Assembly (NCBI GenBank): GCA_947683425.1
Contig: CANTUQ010000031.1
Coordinates: 1,561,001-1,625,000 of the forward strand
Source of the DNA: Excoecaria cochinchinensis
Taxonomy: Eukaryota; Streptophyta; Magnoliopsida; Malpighiales; Euphorbiaceae
Reading direction: 5' to 3'
DNA: 64,000 nucleotides
Shown here: positions 22,594 through 33,739 of the stretch, piece after piece
How the letters are laid out: every line of letters starts with the position of its first letter
How positions within the stretch are numbered: the stretch's first letter is position 1
Position numbers and translations under genes: made by a program
Notes under the pieces: model-generated
What the model saw: only the letters and a program-made list of their open reading frames with translations
Database searches by the model: none
Told to the model about the DNA's origin: nothing

Positions 22594-23708
22594 TTCTAGT
22601 TCTAGTGAATGTTCTGAACTTCTCTCAACTGAGCCTGCTTCTTAACCCAACTGTAGCAACCTAAATAAAGGATTTCTGATAAGCCAGCCATTTGGACCCC
22701 TAAACCACTTGGATGAGTTTATGATGGCTAAAAAAACTCAAAACATTAAGATGATGCATGAACAAAATGCGATGCATTATGTAACATTTATAGCCACATG
22801 TAAACAGATAGATTCTTCCAACCTTATCACTCCCAAACACGAGGTCGGGCGGTCTCTTTCCTGGGCGGGCTTAGTCCATGGGTCAACGGGGAGCCCAATC
22901 GATGCATATGGCGTATGACGGGAAATCGAAAGCATAACCTCTCTTATTTAAGAATCATACACAAAAGTTTTTGCTATTATGTATTTGGACATTTCAATTG
23001 AATCAGAATAGGCCCATCGGGTTATGAAAGCCTTTAATGAACAATCACTTAATTAAATTGAATTTGTTTCATATATAACAGCCCACTTAGCAAGTACAGT
23101 GTTACGGTACATATTACCTAGGGGAAGTATCTACTTGCCATTACATGAGCTTGAGTAAGGTGATGATACTTTAGGGCTACCCAAGCATGGTCCCTACTAA
23201 CAAGTCTTGCTCATCACGTGTATAACGATTAATCGAGTCACCATTTGATATATCATGTGGTAGAACACTTAGGCTGGTGGTAATCCTTAGCACTTCCCTA
23301 TATTGAGTGAGCATAGGGTCATGCTTCTAGAAAATAACAGGATAAATGGGGACGCTTAACATAGTACTAAGGCCCTAGTCTGAATGCAATGCAATTTTAA
23401 AAAGAGATAAAACTTTGATCTAAAATAAGTCAATTATATTTAACTTAACCAAGATATTTTAGGAGCAAGGTCTCTTATATCCCAAGTAGAATTGGTACTT
23501 TAACTCACGCCAAACCTTATGGTCCTCTGAGGCCCGCTTTTAGGGTCTAAGAAAGGTTCATAATACTCGTGAAGGTTGGTCACTTGATAATGGATGGGGA
23601 ATCACCCCTATTTGATTAGTAATGATCAACCTACAAGGGCGTCTACATGGGCACCAATAGATAGGTTTAGGATCCGTCACCCAATAGAACATTGGAAAAG
23701 GTGTAATC
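22594..23708 (-). repeat. 5' leader and partial 5' LTR of element A
   Basis: 22700-23490 is the reverse complement of the leader of element C, sharing the TATTGAGTGAGCATAGGG block near 23305 and the CCCATGG-containing block near 22880. A strongly decayed PBS is likely near 23475-23500. From about 23500 the sequence matches the end of a Tat LTR, with CCCAATAGAACATTGG at 23680-23695, and it stops where LTR H begins at 23709. Confidence 0.55.
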
Positions 23709-24074
23709 TGTAAGGCCCCAACTTGTACCCTAGTCATGTTGCATATCATTAGCGTATGAGAGTGGTCTATGTGAGTAACTAGCTAAGTTTATTTGTTTTG
23801 AATATAATCAGTATTAAGTGGAAAGCTAAAGTTAGAATTGTCATTTAATCCTATGAACTAAATTATATAAAATGGATTATTTAATATGCTAATGCATGAA
23901 TTTAACTAATTAGGAGATTAAAGTATGATTTATAGGGGATTAAAGGATTAAAGGAGGAATTAAGAAGAATGGCCAATCATTGAGTGACAACTGTATGGAT
24001 TAGACTTAAAGAAGGAAAGAATGGATATGCATGGCTTTAAAAGCCATGTAGGGACAGTGGATTTGGGAACCAAA
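23709..24074 (+). repeat. 5' LTR of element H, left part
   Basis: Starts TGTAAGGCCCCAACTTG directly after a truncated Tat LTR. It is interrupted at the CCAAA target site of element E and continues at 43653. The combined length is about 2.56 kb, normal for the LTRs here. Confidence 0.75.
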
Positions 24075-25059
24075 TGTCACACCCCATTTGCCCCCTAGTA
24101 AAATGAGTTGTCTGTGTGAGCATGCATTTGCATGTGTTCGGCATATCATAAGGGTATTTTGGTAAAAATACATGTTTTGGGGTTTATATGCATATGGTAA
24201 TATGTGTGGCATTAGTGTGTGAATTAATGGGGAAATGGTTGTGTGCACTTGTGCATATCATATTAAGGTGTTTTAAAATGAGAGTGCATAGTGTGTGTGT
24301 TCATACCATTGTAGGGTGTGCATTAGTTGGGATTGCATTGGGTGTGTGTAGTGCATGCTTGTTGGGTGTGAGTGGTTAGTTTTCACCAATAGGAAATTGA
24401 CACATATTTAGGGCAAAAGAAAAGAAAAAGAAAAAGAAAGAAAAAGGGGAAAATACATAATCTGCTCTTCTTCACGTTTTTCCCTTTTCTCATCTTCTTC
24501 TTCCTTTTCTTTTCTCCAAGAACCCTATTGTGGATTCAAGTCTTGTCGGTGGAATTAATCATCTCTTTGCACTTTTGTGGTAAGTCATTACATTCCTCAT
24601 CTTGTTTTCCATTTGTTTTTATCTTCTTCTTCTTCTTTGGGTTTAGATTTAACTTAGGGTTTTTATTTTGGTTGTTCTTGATGTGTTGATTGTTAGTTGA
24701 TCTTCCTCGCGATCCTAAGGGCAAGGAGATTGCTGGGAGTAGTGGAGCTAATTGAATTGAAGCTTAGAATTTCAGGTTTGGGATTTGTTTGATAAGATTG
24801 CTTGATTTTGAGTTTAGTGTAATTTTTAGGGTTTGTGTTCTTGAGAAACTTGAACATGGATATGCTTGATTTTGGTTGTTTTGATTTCTGAATTAAGTTG
24901 TAATTATGTTTTTTATGCTGTATGGGACATCATCTGGAAGGTATGTTGAGATTTGCATGGTTTTGATTCAATTTTGGAATTGATTTTGAGTTCTGGGAAT
25001 TCTGGAAATGGAAAATCGCGTTACTGTTGAAATTCCCGTTTCCAGTTGTGTCTATCGCG

Positions 25060-25390
25060 TGACTAGCCAATAAGAGAGGCCAATCACGAGTCATGACATC
25101 CAATCACGACTCGTAACCAGCCAGAGTGGCCAGTCACGAGTGGTGACTGGCAGTCACCACTCGTGACCAGCCAAGGGGAGGCCAGCCACGAGTCGTGACT
25201 CCCAGTCACGACTCGTGACCAGCCAGAGAGGCAGTCACGGGTAGTGACTGCGAGTCACGACCCATGACCAGCCAAAGGAAGAGGACAGTCATGAGTCGTG
25301 ACATCCAGTCACGACCCGTGACCAGCCTGAAGGAGGAGGCCAGTCACGAGTTGTGATGCCAGTCACGACTCGTGACCAGCCCACCCTGGT
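25060..25390 (+). repeat. CG-rich palindromic word array, 5' LTR of E
   Basis: Repeated CAGTCACGAGTCGTGAC-type words in both orientations with CCAGCC connectors. One pair, GTCACGAGTGGTGACTG and CAGTCACCACTCGTGAC (about 25134-25170), is a perfect 17-bp inverted repeat with almost no loop. Confidence 0.8.
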
Positions 25391-25582
25391 GGTCACCCTA
25401 TTCGGCCTATTTTCTTAAATTTCCCAGTTTTAACACAAAAATGAATTTCGTACTTCTTCTGAATGGACTTATACTACTGTGTGATTCATGTCATGCTTTC
25501 ATATGCTTTTATATGAGTGATACCATGATTCTTGAGATGAATTGCATGCCGTACTTTGAAACGTGAATTGAATGACGCATAA

Positions 25583-25859
25583 CCTGCTAGAGTCAAGTAA
25601 GTGGCTAGTTAGGCATGCCTAATAGAGTCTTTTAGCTGCAGCCCTCAGTTCAGTTCGGACCCCGATCAGGTCCCCCGTTTGGCTCCTTGCGAACCCCTCA
25701 GTATTAGGATCTTGTTTAAGATCCCCTCAGTAAAAATATTGTGTTTTTGATAAAAATGAAATGACTTTTGATTTGTACCTGTGAGGTATCCTCAGTAATC
25801 GATTCATACCCGTAAGGTACCCTTAGTTCACTCGTTATCCACTACCTCGAGTCAGCAGG
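25583..25859 (+). other. folded LTR domain, 5' LTR of E
   Basis: Same layout as 42671-42947. The left strand reads GTGGCTA instead of GTGGATA, one stem mismatch that is absent from the 3' copy. The palindrome TTAGGCATGCCTAA is at 25609-25622. Confidence 0.6.
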
Positions 25860-25899
25860 TGTTCATTAGGTGTTCGATTGGTTTGCTCAGCTCTGATTT

Positions 25900-25955
25900 T
25901 GTAACACCCCCTAACCACCTGTAGAGATTTACTAAGGTGACTATGGAGTGTTACA
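25900..25955 (-). repeat. terminal inverted repeat at the U5 end of F
   Basis: The plus strand reads TGTAACACCCCC, then 33 bp, then GGAGTGTTACA. The last 56 bp of the sense LTR can therefore fold into a hairpin ending exactly at the LTR edge. A similar arrangement ends LTR N (TGTAACACTCCCC at 57941 with GGGTGTTACA at 57995). Confidence 0.6.
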
Positions 25956-26258
25956 ACACAAACACATGCGCATCAAATAGTTTTTCAAACAAAGTTCAGG
26001 ATGAATAAAATTTCTTTAACATACAATACTAGATTACGTTTCGAAAATCCAAACATTAAATTTCATATCATTCATAGTCTTATATCAGTTGTGACTTTAC
26101 AAAATACAACATCTTTATTACAAACACTTCAGTTCTTATGCACATAACAATTATATTTACACATCTTATAATATTACAAAATAGCCTACTATTGCAGCGG
26201 TTTCTAACGTGTTGGCCGTTGGCAATGCTGGACTGTCTTCCAAATACTATCTTCAAAT

Positions 26259-26306
26259 ACCTACATGGACAAAACATCCATGCTAAGCGATAATCGCTTA
26301 GTGGGG
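26259..26306 (-). other. double hairpin module, LTR F (covarying stem)
   Basis: Sense: CCCCACTAAGCGATTATCGCTT then AGCATGGATGTTTTGTCCATGTAGGT. The second stem is CATGGA/TCCATG, whereas the other LTRs have CACGGG/CCCGTG. Both sides changed together, so pairing is kept. Confidence 0.7.
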
Positions 26307-27198
26307 AACGACAAAAGATGGATAAACACTCATAGTGATTACTAATATTAATCACATACCCTAGCAATATACACATATACATATAGTTCATTTTAACATC
26401 ATCAATAGTACACCCATCAGGAATTACTCATAAGTAACCATCCAAGTTTCCACACAAATATTTGTTTGCTTAATATGGTATTTACTCAGTTGTTCATTTG
26501 GGATTCTATAAGTCTTAATATTACTAGAATTGCATACTTATATACAGCTTTATAATTACCTATGAGTATACATATAAATATGAACATATGTACATCAAAT
26601 AGCCATTAGCACTCACCAATGTGAGAACACCTTCAGCATGTTACAAATACAAACTCAAACAATGCATACCTTTATTCAATTTCCAATAGTACCACATATA
26701 CATATACATATTAATTAATGTAAAGCTTACCGGTATTTACTTGTGATTCGACATAGCATTCAAGATATAACATATTATACTCATAATGCATTAACTTACA
26801 TTATACAATATCAATTATCAACACCAACACCCATTTAATACAAATCCGCATCAATTACAATCACAAACTATATAGTACATGACATTTATAGCAGGTTAAG
26901 GTACATAACAACTTGCATGCAGATTATTCATGTACTCTTATGTCAATAAGCATATTGCATTGCTTAAATCAATGGGTATGCACTTAATCATATTTTGGCA
27001 TTCTCTTAATGTTATTTCAGCAATTTATAGCTTGATTTATACAAATATTCATGCTCATACACATATATTCTTCCTAATGAGTCATACCCATATAACTGTA
27101 TCGCATGACAATTATAACATATCACATTCACATTCTCACTAACATAATACTCAGCTCATGGTCACAATATCATTATTATTGTTATTATTATAAGCTTC

Positions 27199-27530
27199 GC
27201 CTACAACTCAAGACGCGGATAACGGGTATCGCATCGGTACCTCCTAGGTACCCAGAATCTCATCGAGATCACTTTTACACATTAGTAGCTTCTGGTACTT
27301 TTCATCATTCCACATATAACAGAATCCAGTAAGGATATTCGCATTCTGAATCATTCCACATATAACAGAATCCAGTAAGGATATTCGCATTCTGAATCAT
27401 TCCACATATAACAGAATCCAGTAAGGATATTCGCATTCTGATTCCCATGGAATCAGACACATTTAACGCATGGGGCTGCAGCACTTAACCCTATAGGCAT
27501 GCCTAACTATCCACTACTTGACTCGCAGTC
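27199..27530 (-). other. folded LTR domain, LTR F
   Basis: Sense outer stem GACTGCGAGTCAAG...GGATA (27508-27530) with TATCCGCGTCTTGAGTTGTAGGC (27199-27221). Palindrome TAGGCATGCCTA at 27494-27505. Inside is GGTACCTAGGAGGTACC. Confidence 0.65.
27305..27442 (-). repeat. three 46-bp tandem copies in LTR F
   Basis: TCATTCCACATATAACAGAA starts at 27305, 27351 and 27397, period 46 bp, and the copies look identical apart from the last edge. The unit lies inside the folded domain and spans one mini-hairpin region (GAATCC), so this domain has recently grown by tandem duplication. Confidence 0.85.
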
Positions 27531-28556
27531 TTAAGTTGTTAAACAAATTATTCATTTCACTTTGATCACTTTTCACATCACATACGTAGATAGGCCATGT
27601 CACATATGTTGTTGGCCAACATCACATTCGCTTTAGCACATAGCTATTCACTTCACTTGCATACTCATTGTGTTTCCAAACTCATTCTTTCATAGTTGAT
27701 AATCACATGTTTAATCACATTCGAGAATCATCATGTTTGTATGCGAATATACATCACTTAATACACACATAATACACAGGGTAGGTCACTTCATAATTCA
27801 CTATCATGGTTAACATATTCGCATGGTATAACTCATTCATATAGTCATATGAAATAGCTCATAACGCATAATAGCTCACACATGTTTGTAAGCATACAAT
27901 CATGTTCACATTCCTATCCAAAGTACACATTCATGTAATTCATAATCACCTCATAAGCTGAAAGCATTTAATCACATTCATCATTATCATAATATACAAT
28001 CACTCATTTATCCGCATGAACCAATATAACATCCTTAAATATCTTGCATAATAATTCATTCTAATGGCAGTGTACATTCTCATAACAAGACTCCTTCTCA
28101 CGTTAAAATCCAAGCACATAGGTTATTTATCGCATATGTAATTATTTTACTTTATGATGCAATCAAGCATAGTTAGGCTAATCATGCATATCTAATTCAC
28201 ATAGTCGCATGTTTGCATGATGATGCCTTCAAGCTTAGTTAGGCTATCATGCATCTCTATTTCACATAGTAACATATTCGCATGATCATCTCAATTATAT
28301 GCTTATATACTTCATTTATCATATTCGAACCCATGGTTTTTCATCCTTAATTATCCCCTTTCACATACTTAGTTCATCACCCTTAGAACACTTAAAGCTC
28401 ATACATACTTATATACATTAGCATTCATAGTTCATCATGCTTAAGATACTCATTTTATAATGATAAACATGGATTGGACAAGCTATGGGAACTCGTAGTG
28501 AAATTCGGGTGCATTTCAGAAAGAAAAACACCCTAAATAGACAAAACAGAGAGGGG

Positions 28557-28668
28557 TCACGGTGGCAATGAATTGGTTGTGACTGTGAGGTCCATAAATA
28601 GGCATTCTGCCCTCTAAAAACATATGTCACGGTGGCAATGAATTTCATTGTGACCGTGACATACCAAA
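28557..28668 (-). repeat. word block of LTR F
   Basis: GTCACGGTGGCAATGAATT occurs twice (28557, 28627), each paired with a GTGACTGTGAG or GTGACCGTGAC word in inverse orientation. This is the shortest of the arrays of this type in the window. Confidence 0.6.
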
Positions 28669-29888
28669 ATAAGCAAAACAGAAGCTAAACTTCAGGACTG
28701 CTTCGCACCATAGTTTTGTACAGCCCAAACAGATGTCTTAAACTCAGTTTTGGGCAAGAGTCTCTTCTTAACATTTATTCATATATGTCTTATCTTTCAA
28801 ATGGGACAAGTTTCAGGTAAATTGGATTTGTAAAACATCAGTTATGAATTAAACAATACAGATTGTTCCAGTGAGCCTACCAAGGTAGAGACACGTCTGT
28901 TTTTGCAATTTTTAGGTTTCTTAGAGCCAGAATTAGCTCATAGTCTTTTATGTGACTTTTGTAGTTATGGGAGTCATGGTTCAAATGGCGCAACAATAAC
29001 TTAATTTGGAGTTCTCAAACTCTAGTTATGACCAAAACACTACACGGATGTCTGGTGACATATAAACAGAATTTTTCCCTAACTAGGGTTTATACTTTAA
29101 TTAAGCACACAACAATTCAATCATCAGTTCCAACACAAATCAACCATATATTCCAACTATATCATCTTTCAATTGTCACATGATAAACTAATTTACACAT
29201 ATATAACAAAGGTTAGTTCCCAAACCTCTCTATCCTTAGCTCCTCTTAAGCTCACATGGCACTTTTATCATCAATCCTCTTCTTTTCGTTTTTCCTTCTA
29301 AGATGCAGAAACACACACACACGCATGCACTCCTCTAGACCTTTTTAATACAGCAGAACTTCCACCCAATACACCAAGAGGACAATGGAGAAAGGAGTAG
29401 TAGAAGAACACAAAAATCTTTGAGAGAAAACTGAAAGGAAACATATGAGAGAGATAGCAAGCAGAAAATGAAAGAGAGAGGAATATGGAAATAAAATGTA
29501 ACACCCCGCCATCCCCGTTGGAAGGATACCGGAGTGCCACGCGGGCAAACACAAATAATCATATACATTTACACATGTATAACTAAATAAAAGAAAACCA
29601 AATGAGATTTAAAGAAACTTTTAATCATTTAATCAGAAAATTCCTGTAACATATATCTATCAAGTCCTTATACATATATCATATTAATATCGTTTTTACA
29701 AAAAGGGCTCGTATGCAATTACATGTACAAAAAGAATACTTGTTCCTTTACAGAAATTTACTTTGCTTTATACAAGCCATATACAAAAATAATTACAGCG
29801 GAAGACTTCAAAAATATATAAAACGACTTCATCCAAAAAGACTCCTAGTGGCCGACCTGCAGATATCCAACTCTGAACTGTACTCGCC

Positions 29889-29935
29889 ACCTGCACGGGA
29901 AAGAAGCCCGTGCTAAGCGATAACGCTTAGTGGGG
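29889..29935 (-). other. double hairpin module, G left arm
   Basis: Reverse complement of the module at 30824-30870: CACTAAGCG-TTAT-CGCTTAG, CACGGG-CTTCTTT-CCCGTG, CAGGT. Both stems are perfect. Confidence 0.7.
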
Positions 29936-30823
29936 AGGAACAAAACAAAGCAAAATAACAATATACAAAACAATATAGTACCTCTTCACATTATGATATT
30001 TACAATATAAGCAATTAACAAATACACACATACTTTTCTGATTACACCGATACAAGATATACAAGAATTCATGTGAAACATATTCATTTAATCTTGTTAA
30101 AAACATCTCAACATATACAATACATATACACATATAAACACGTAGCCTGATTAGTCTGGTATAAACCTAAGAAGTGGATACGGTCATTTGGATACTGATA
30201 GAACACAGTATCCCAAGCATATAGAGACATGAGTCTCAAACATGTAATTTTCATATAGAGACCGAGGTCTCGCTTTATTTCCATATGGACCAATCATGGT
30301 CGAAACAAGGATCCAAACGGACCTGCATATAATATTCTGTTCATATAGCAGCTGCACACACACACTGACCTAAGTAAGCGCTTACTTAGGTCAGTGTGTG
30401 TGTGCAGCTGCTATATGAACAGAATATTATATGCAGGTCCGTTTGGATCCTTGTTTCGACCATGATTGGTCCATATGGAAATAAAGCGAGACCTCGGTCT
30501 CTATATGAAAATTACATGTTTGAGACTCATGTCTCTATATGCTTGGGATACTGTGTTCTATCAGTATCCAAATGACCGTATCCACTTCTTAGGTTTATAC
30601 CAGACTAATCAGGCTACGTGTTTATATGTGTATATGTATTGTATATGTTGAGATGTTTTTAACAAGATTAAATGAATATGTTTCACATGAATTCTTGTAT
30701 ATCTTGTATCGGTGTAATCAGAAAAGTATGTGTGTATTTGTTAATTGCTTATATTGTAAATATCATAATGTGAAGAGGTACTATATTGTTTTGTATATTG
30801 TTATTTTGCTTTGTTTTGTTCCT

Positions 30824-30870
30824 CCCCACTAAGCGTTATCGCTTAGCACGGGCTTCTTTCCCGTGCAGGT
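30824..30870 (+). other. double hairpin module, G right arm
   Basis: Direct copy of the module. Stem 1 is AAGCG/CGCTT with a TTAT loop. Stem 2 is CACGGG/CCCGTG (GCACGGG...CCCGTGC on extension). It ends in CAGGTGGCG. Confidence 0.7.
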
Positions 30871-31265
30871 GGCGAGTACAGTTCAGAGTTGGATATCTGC
30901 AGGTCGGCCACTAGGAGTCTTTTTGGATGAAGTCGTTTTATATATTTTTGAAGTCTTCCGCTATAATTATTTTTGTATATGGCTTGTATAAAGCAAAGTA
31001 AATTTCTGTAAAGGAACAAGTATTCTTTTTGTACATGTAATTGCATACGAGCCCTTTTTGTAAAAACGATATTAATATGATATATGTATAAGGACTTGAT
31101 AGATATATGTTACAGGAATTTTCTGATTAAATGATTAAAAGTTTCTTTAAATCTCATTTGGTTTTCTTTTATTTAGTTATACATGTGTAAATGTATATGA
31201 TTATTTGTGTTTGCCCGCGTGGCACTCCGGTATCCTTCCAACGGGGATGGCGGGGTGTTACAGCT

Positions 31266-31277
31266 TGGTATCAGAGC
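31266..31277 (+). promoter_or_regulatory. iMet primer-binding site of G
   Basis: TGGTATCAGAGC, complementary to the 3' end of plant initiator tRNA-Met, stands three bases after the LTR end (spacer GCT). It is intact. Confidence 0.9.
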
Positions 31278-31377
31278 CCAGGTTTGGTGGTTCTGGGTTA
31301 TATTGTGATTGTTTGAGTATTGAGTCGAGTCTATGCATGAGAGTCAGTTTTGTTTAGTGGCCTAATGCAGATGTCTT

Positions 31378-32643
31378 GTGTTTTGTAGAGTTTATATGGA
31401 GTCGGATCCAAGTGAGTATATGGGCGACACTATGAGCAGTTATAATGGGGGTCCTAGAGAGAATCCAGTTAGAAGAGATGATCCAGTTAGACAGGATAGA
31501 CATGAGCGGGAACCTGCACCAGCTGAGGGTGCAAATAGAGGTATTGCTTTTGATCCAGCGTTAGTTCAGGGGTTATTACAAGTGGTTGATAGGTTGACTG
31601 CACCTAAGGCTCCAACTGAGTTGTTAAGAAAGAGAGGAGCAGAGGATTTTCATGGGACTGCTTTAGATGAGTCCGATATAGCTGAGTTTTGGTTGAAGAG
31701 AGTGGATAGGATTTTGCAAGAGATTAGATGTCCTGCTGATCAGAGAGCTTCGTGTGCTATATCGTTGCTTCAGGGACCAGCCTACGATTGGTGGGAACTT
31801 GTATTGAGGAATCCTCAGCGACCAGCTGAGCTGACATGGGATTATTTCAAGAAAGAGTTTGAGCAGAAGTATATAACAAAAGCATATCAAGAAGCTAAGT
31901 GGAGAGAGTTCATTAGCTTGAAGCAAAGGGGAATGACAGTGAGTGAGTATGACAAGGAGTTCAATAGGCTGAGTAAGTATGTGCCTGAGCAGTTGTTGAC
32001 AGATGAGTTTAGATGTAGGCACTTTTTAGAGGGATTGCGTGAGGTATTTAGAGGCCCTTTGTCTGCGATGATTGTTTTGCAGCCAGTTGGGTATTATCAG
32101 ATTGTGGCTGCAGCAATGAGATTAGAGGAATCAGAAGAGATCAAGCAGAAGATGGCACAGAAGAGAAGAGCACCAGAAGGAGGAAACGTGAGTGCTAAGA
32201 AGTCAAGGGGTACACCAGTTGAACAAGGATCTAGAGGGAGTGTTCAGATGCCTTCACAGGTTGAGAGTGTAGCACCACAGGGTAATAGAGGGAATCGAGC
32301 ACCAGAATGTGAGCACTGTCATCGGTACCATTGGGGTACGTGTCGGAAGATTACTGGCGCTTGTTTCAAGTGTGGGAGCATGGAGCATCGGTTTGCCTTT
32401 TGCCCCGATCGACAAGTGGACCAGCATCAGCAAGAGAGTAAGAAATCCAATGTTATTCAAAGCAATCGTGAAGGAAGTCGAGTTCCGAGAGCACCATCGG
32501 AAACAGTACAGCGACCTGGTGCTACTGAGGATCATAATCAGTATAGAGGTTATGCTATGATTGCTAGGGATGCGACGGGTACAGCGGGTCCTTCGGGTAA
32601 GTGTTTACAGGTTCAGTTGTGTTCTTTCGGTTTTGGTATTTGA
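31378..32643 (+). CDS. intact gag of element G
   Basis: Gag forms cytoplasmic particles that package element RNA. The open frame has 421 codons. The likely true start is the ATG at 31396 (MESDPSEYMGD), because a TTTTGTAG acceptor-like site ends at 31388 and related elements start at the same place. The middle has the retrotransposon gag core: TAPKAPTELL, EFWLKRVDRIL, YDWWELVLR, then TVSEYDKEFNRLSKYVPE. The C-terminus is basic, with a CCHC knuckle CFKCGSMEHRFAFC preceded by CEHC-X3-H. No protease, RT or integrase follows, and the frame ends 58 bp before the LTR. It is the only undamaged retroelement protein in the window. The gag of element I is its nearest relative here. Confidence 0.9.
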   Translation: MFCRVYMESDPSEYMGDTMSSYNGGPRENPVRRDDPVRQDRHEREPAPAEGANRGIAFDPALVQGLLQVVDRLTAPKAPTELLRKRGAEDFHGTALDESDIAEFWLKRVDRILQEIRCPADQRASCAISLLQGPAYDWWELVLRNPQRPAELTWDYFKKEFEQKYITKAYQEAKWREFISLKQRGMTVSEYDKEFNRLSKYVPEQLLTDEFRCRHFLEGLREVFRGPLSAMIVLQPVGYYQIVAAAMRLEESEEIKQKMAQKRRAPEGGNVSAKKSRGTPVEQGSRGSVQMPSQVESVAPQGNRGNRAPECEHCHRYHWGTCRKITGACFKCGSMEHRFAFCPDRQVDQHQQESKKSNVIQSNREGSRVPRAPSETVQRPGATEDHNQYRGYAMIARDATGTAGPSGKCLQVQLCSFGFGI

Positions 32644-32687
32644 GTTGTATTCAGTAAGCAAGGAAATTTCGAGGACGAAATTTTCTT

Positions 32688-32701
32688 AAGGAGGGGTGAG
32701 T
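32688..32701 (+). promoter_or_regulatory. polypurine tract of G
   Basis: AAGGAGGGGTGAGT directly precedes the 3' LTR start TGTCACACCCC. The GAGGACGAAATT word just upstream is shared with element E. Confidence 0.8.
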
Positions 32702-33739
32702 TGTCACACCCCATAAGTGGCTTAATTGGATTTAGTAATTTTTAATTGGTTAATAAAGGGCAATTTGGTATTTTATATGAGGAGAGAGGATTAAATTGCA
32801 AGAATTTAACTTAAGTAATTTCAGATTTTAAGTTTAGTGACTAAAGAGTATTTTGTCAAGGATCAATTGGTAAAAAGAGGAATTAGTGGGATTTGTGTCT
32901 CTGTGCATGTGTGCCAGGTGGAATGTGTGTGTGTGTGTACGTGTGAGGGAAAAGAGAAAATTGAGGGGAACTCAGGTTACTGGAAACAGAAGATTTGAAG
33001 TTCTCTCTTGCTTGCTCTTTCTCTCTCACGTAAACCACCTCCTGTTCTTTTCCCCAGTGCATGTGTGTGTGTTTATTGGTTTTGAGCTTAGGTTTTAGCT
33101 TTTGAAACTTCAGAAGGTAAGTGGTTATTAGTTTCTCCTGTGGTTTTCTTCTCCTTTGGGTTTTATTATAGAGATTCTGTTCTTGGGTTTTGATTGTGGT
33201 TCATCTGTTTTACAAGCTCCTGAGGATAAAAGGAAAGACAAAGGAAAGGATAAGGTGGTGGATTGAAGAGGATACAGTGGATTTTTGGACTTCGATTCAG
33301 GTTTGGGAGTGTTTGCTCTTTTCTCGTTTTTGGATCCTATTTGTGTTAGTTGTTAAAGTTATTTGTTGATTCTGTCTATGAGTATGCATGAGAAATATAG
33401 GGTGCATACATGATTTAGTTAGAAAAAGAGTGATACGAATATGCAATAAGATGAATGTGCTTGAATTTGAATGCAAAATACTGGGTTAGTGACTCTCTCT
33501 GTTATTACTGATTGACTGTGTAAGAATGTAATGTTTTGAGTGTTTGTTGCTGTGGTTGTGCTCAGAAGGCCTAAAGGTACGCATTTGAATGATTATTGCA
33601 TGAAAAAGAGTTTTAGACAAAATGGGGATTTGAGTTTTGATTGTACTCTGTTTTACAATTATCTGGTTTTTTTCACGTTTTTCTGGGTTTGGATTTCTGG
33701 AAAATTGGAAGTTTGGAGAAGATGAAGTTTTGTGAGAAG

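Larger units (their letters stand above)
24075..25899 (+). repeat. 5' LTR of E, first part
   Basis: Matches 41124-42985 of the 3' LTR. In the first 60 bp I count four differences, all A or T here against G or C in the 3' copy, as expected from methylcytosine decay. Contains GGTAAGT (24579-24585), AGGTTTGGGA near 24774, a CG-rich word array at 25060-25390 and the folded domain 25583-25859. Solo LTR F is inserted after GATTT (25895-25899). Confidence 0.9.
29497..31262. repeat. 883+883 bp palindrome replacing the 5' LTR of G
   Basis: The arms 29497-30379 and 30380-31262 are reverse complements of equal length. I found one mismatch (A at 30963 against the expected G). The right arm is the direct-orientation last third of the LTR, ending at the PBS. 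The left arm is the same segment inverted. The centre is the 18-bp palindrome TAAGTAAGCGCTTACTTA (30371-30388), also present once in the 3' LTR at 34434-34451. The first ~1.74 kb of the 5' LTR (matching 32702-34442) is missing. Both arms share a five-T run near 30650 where the 3' LTR has four. Confidence 0.92.

Noticed and set aside
24075..25899. An independent solo LTR separate from element E
   Set aside because: The sequence resumes at 35741 after solo LTR F with a perfect GATTT duplication, and CCAAA flanks 24075 and 43647, so it is the first part of the E 5' LTR.
29713..31046. Three identical pairs of small open frames (61-68 residues) as possible duplicated genes
   Set aside because: They are the LTR end segment of G present three times (two arms and the 3' LTR). 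Identity reflects the recent palindrome and not coding constraint.
29497..31262. Assembly or sequencing fold-back artefact
   Set aside because: An artefact would not be expected to end exactly at an LTR edge flanked by the same TAAAA as the far end of the element. It remains the main alternative until long reads are examined.
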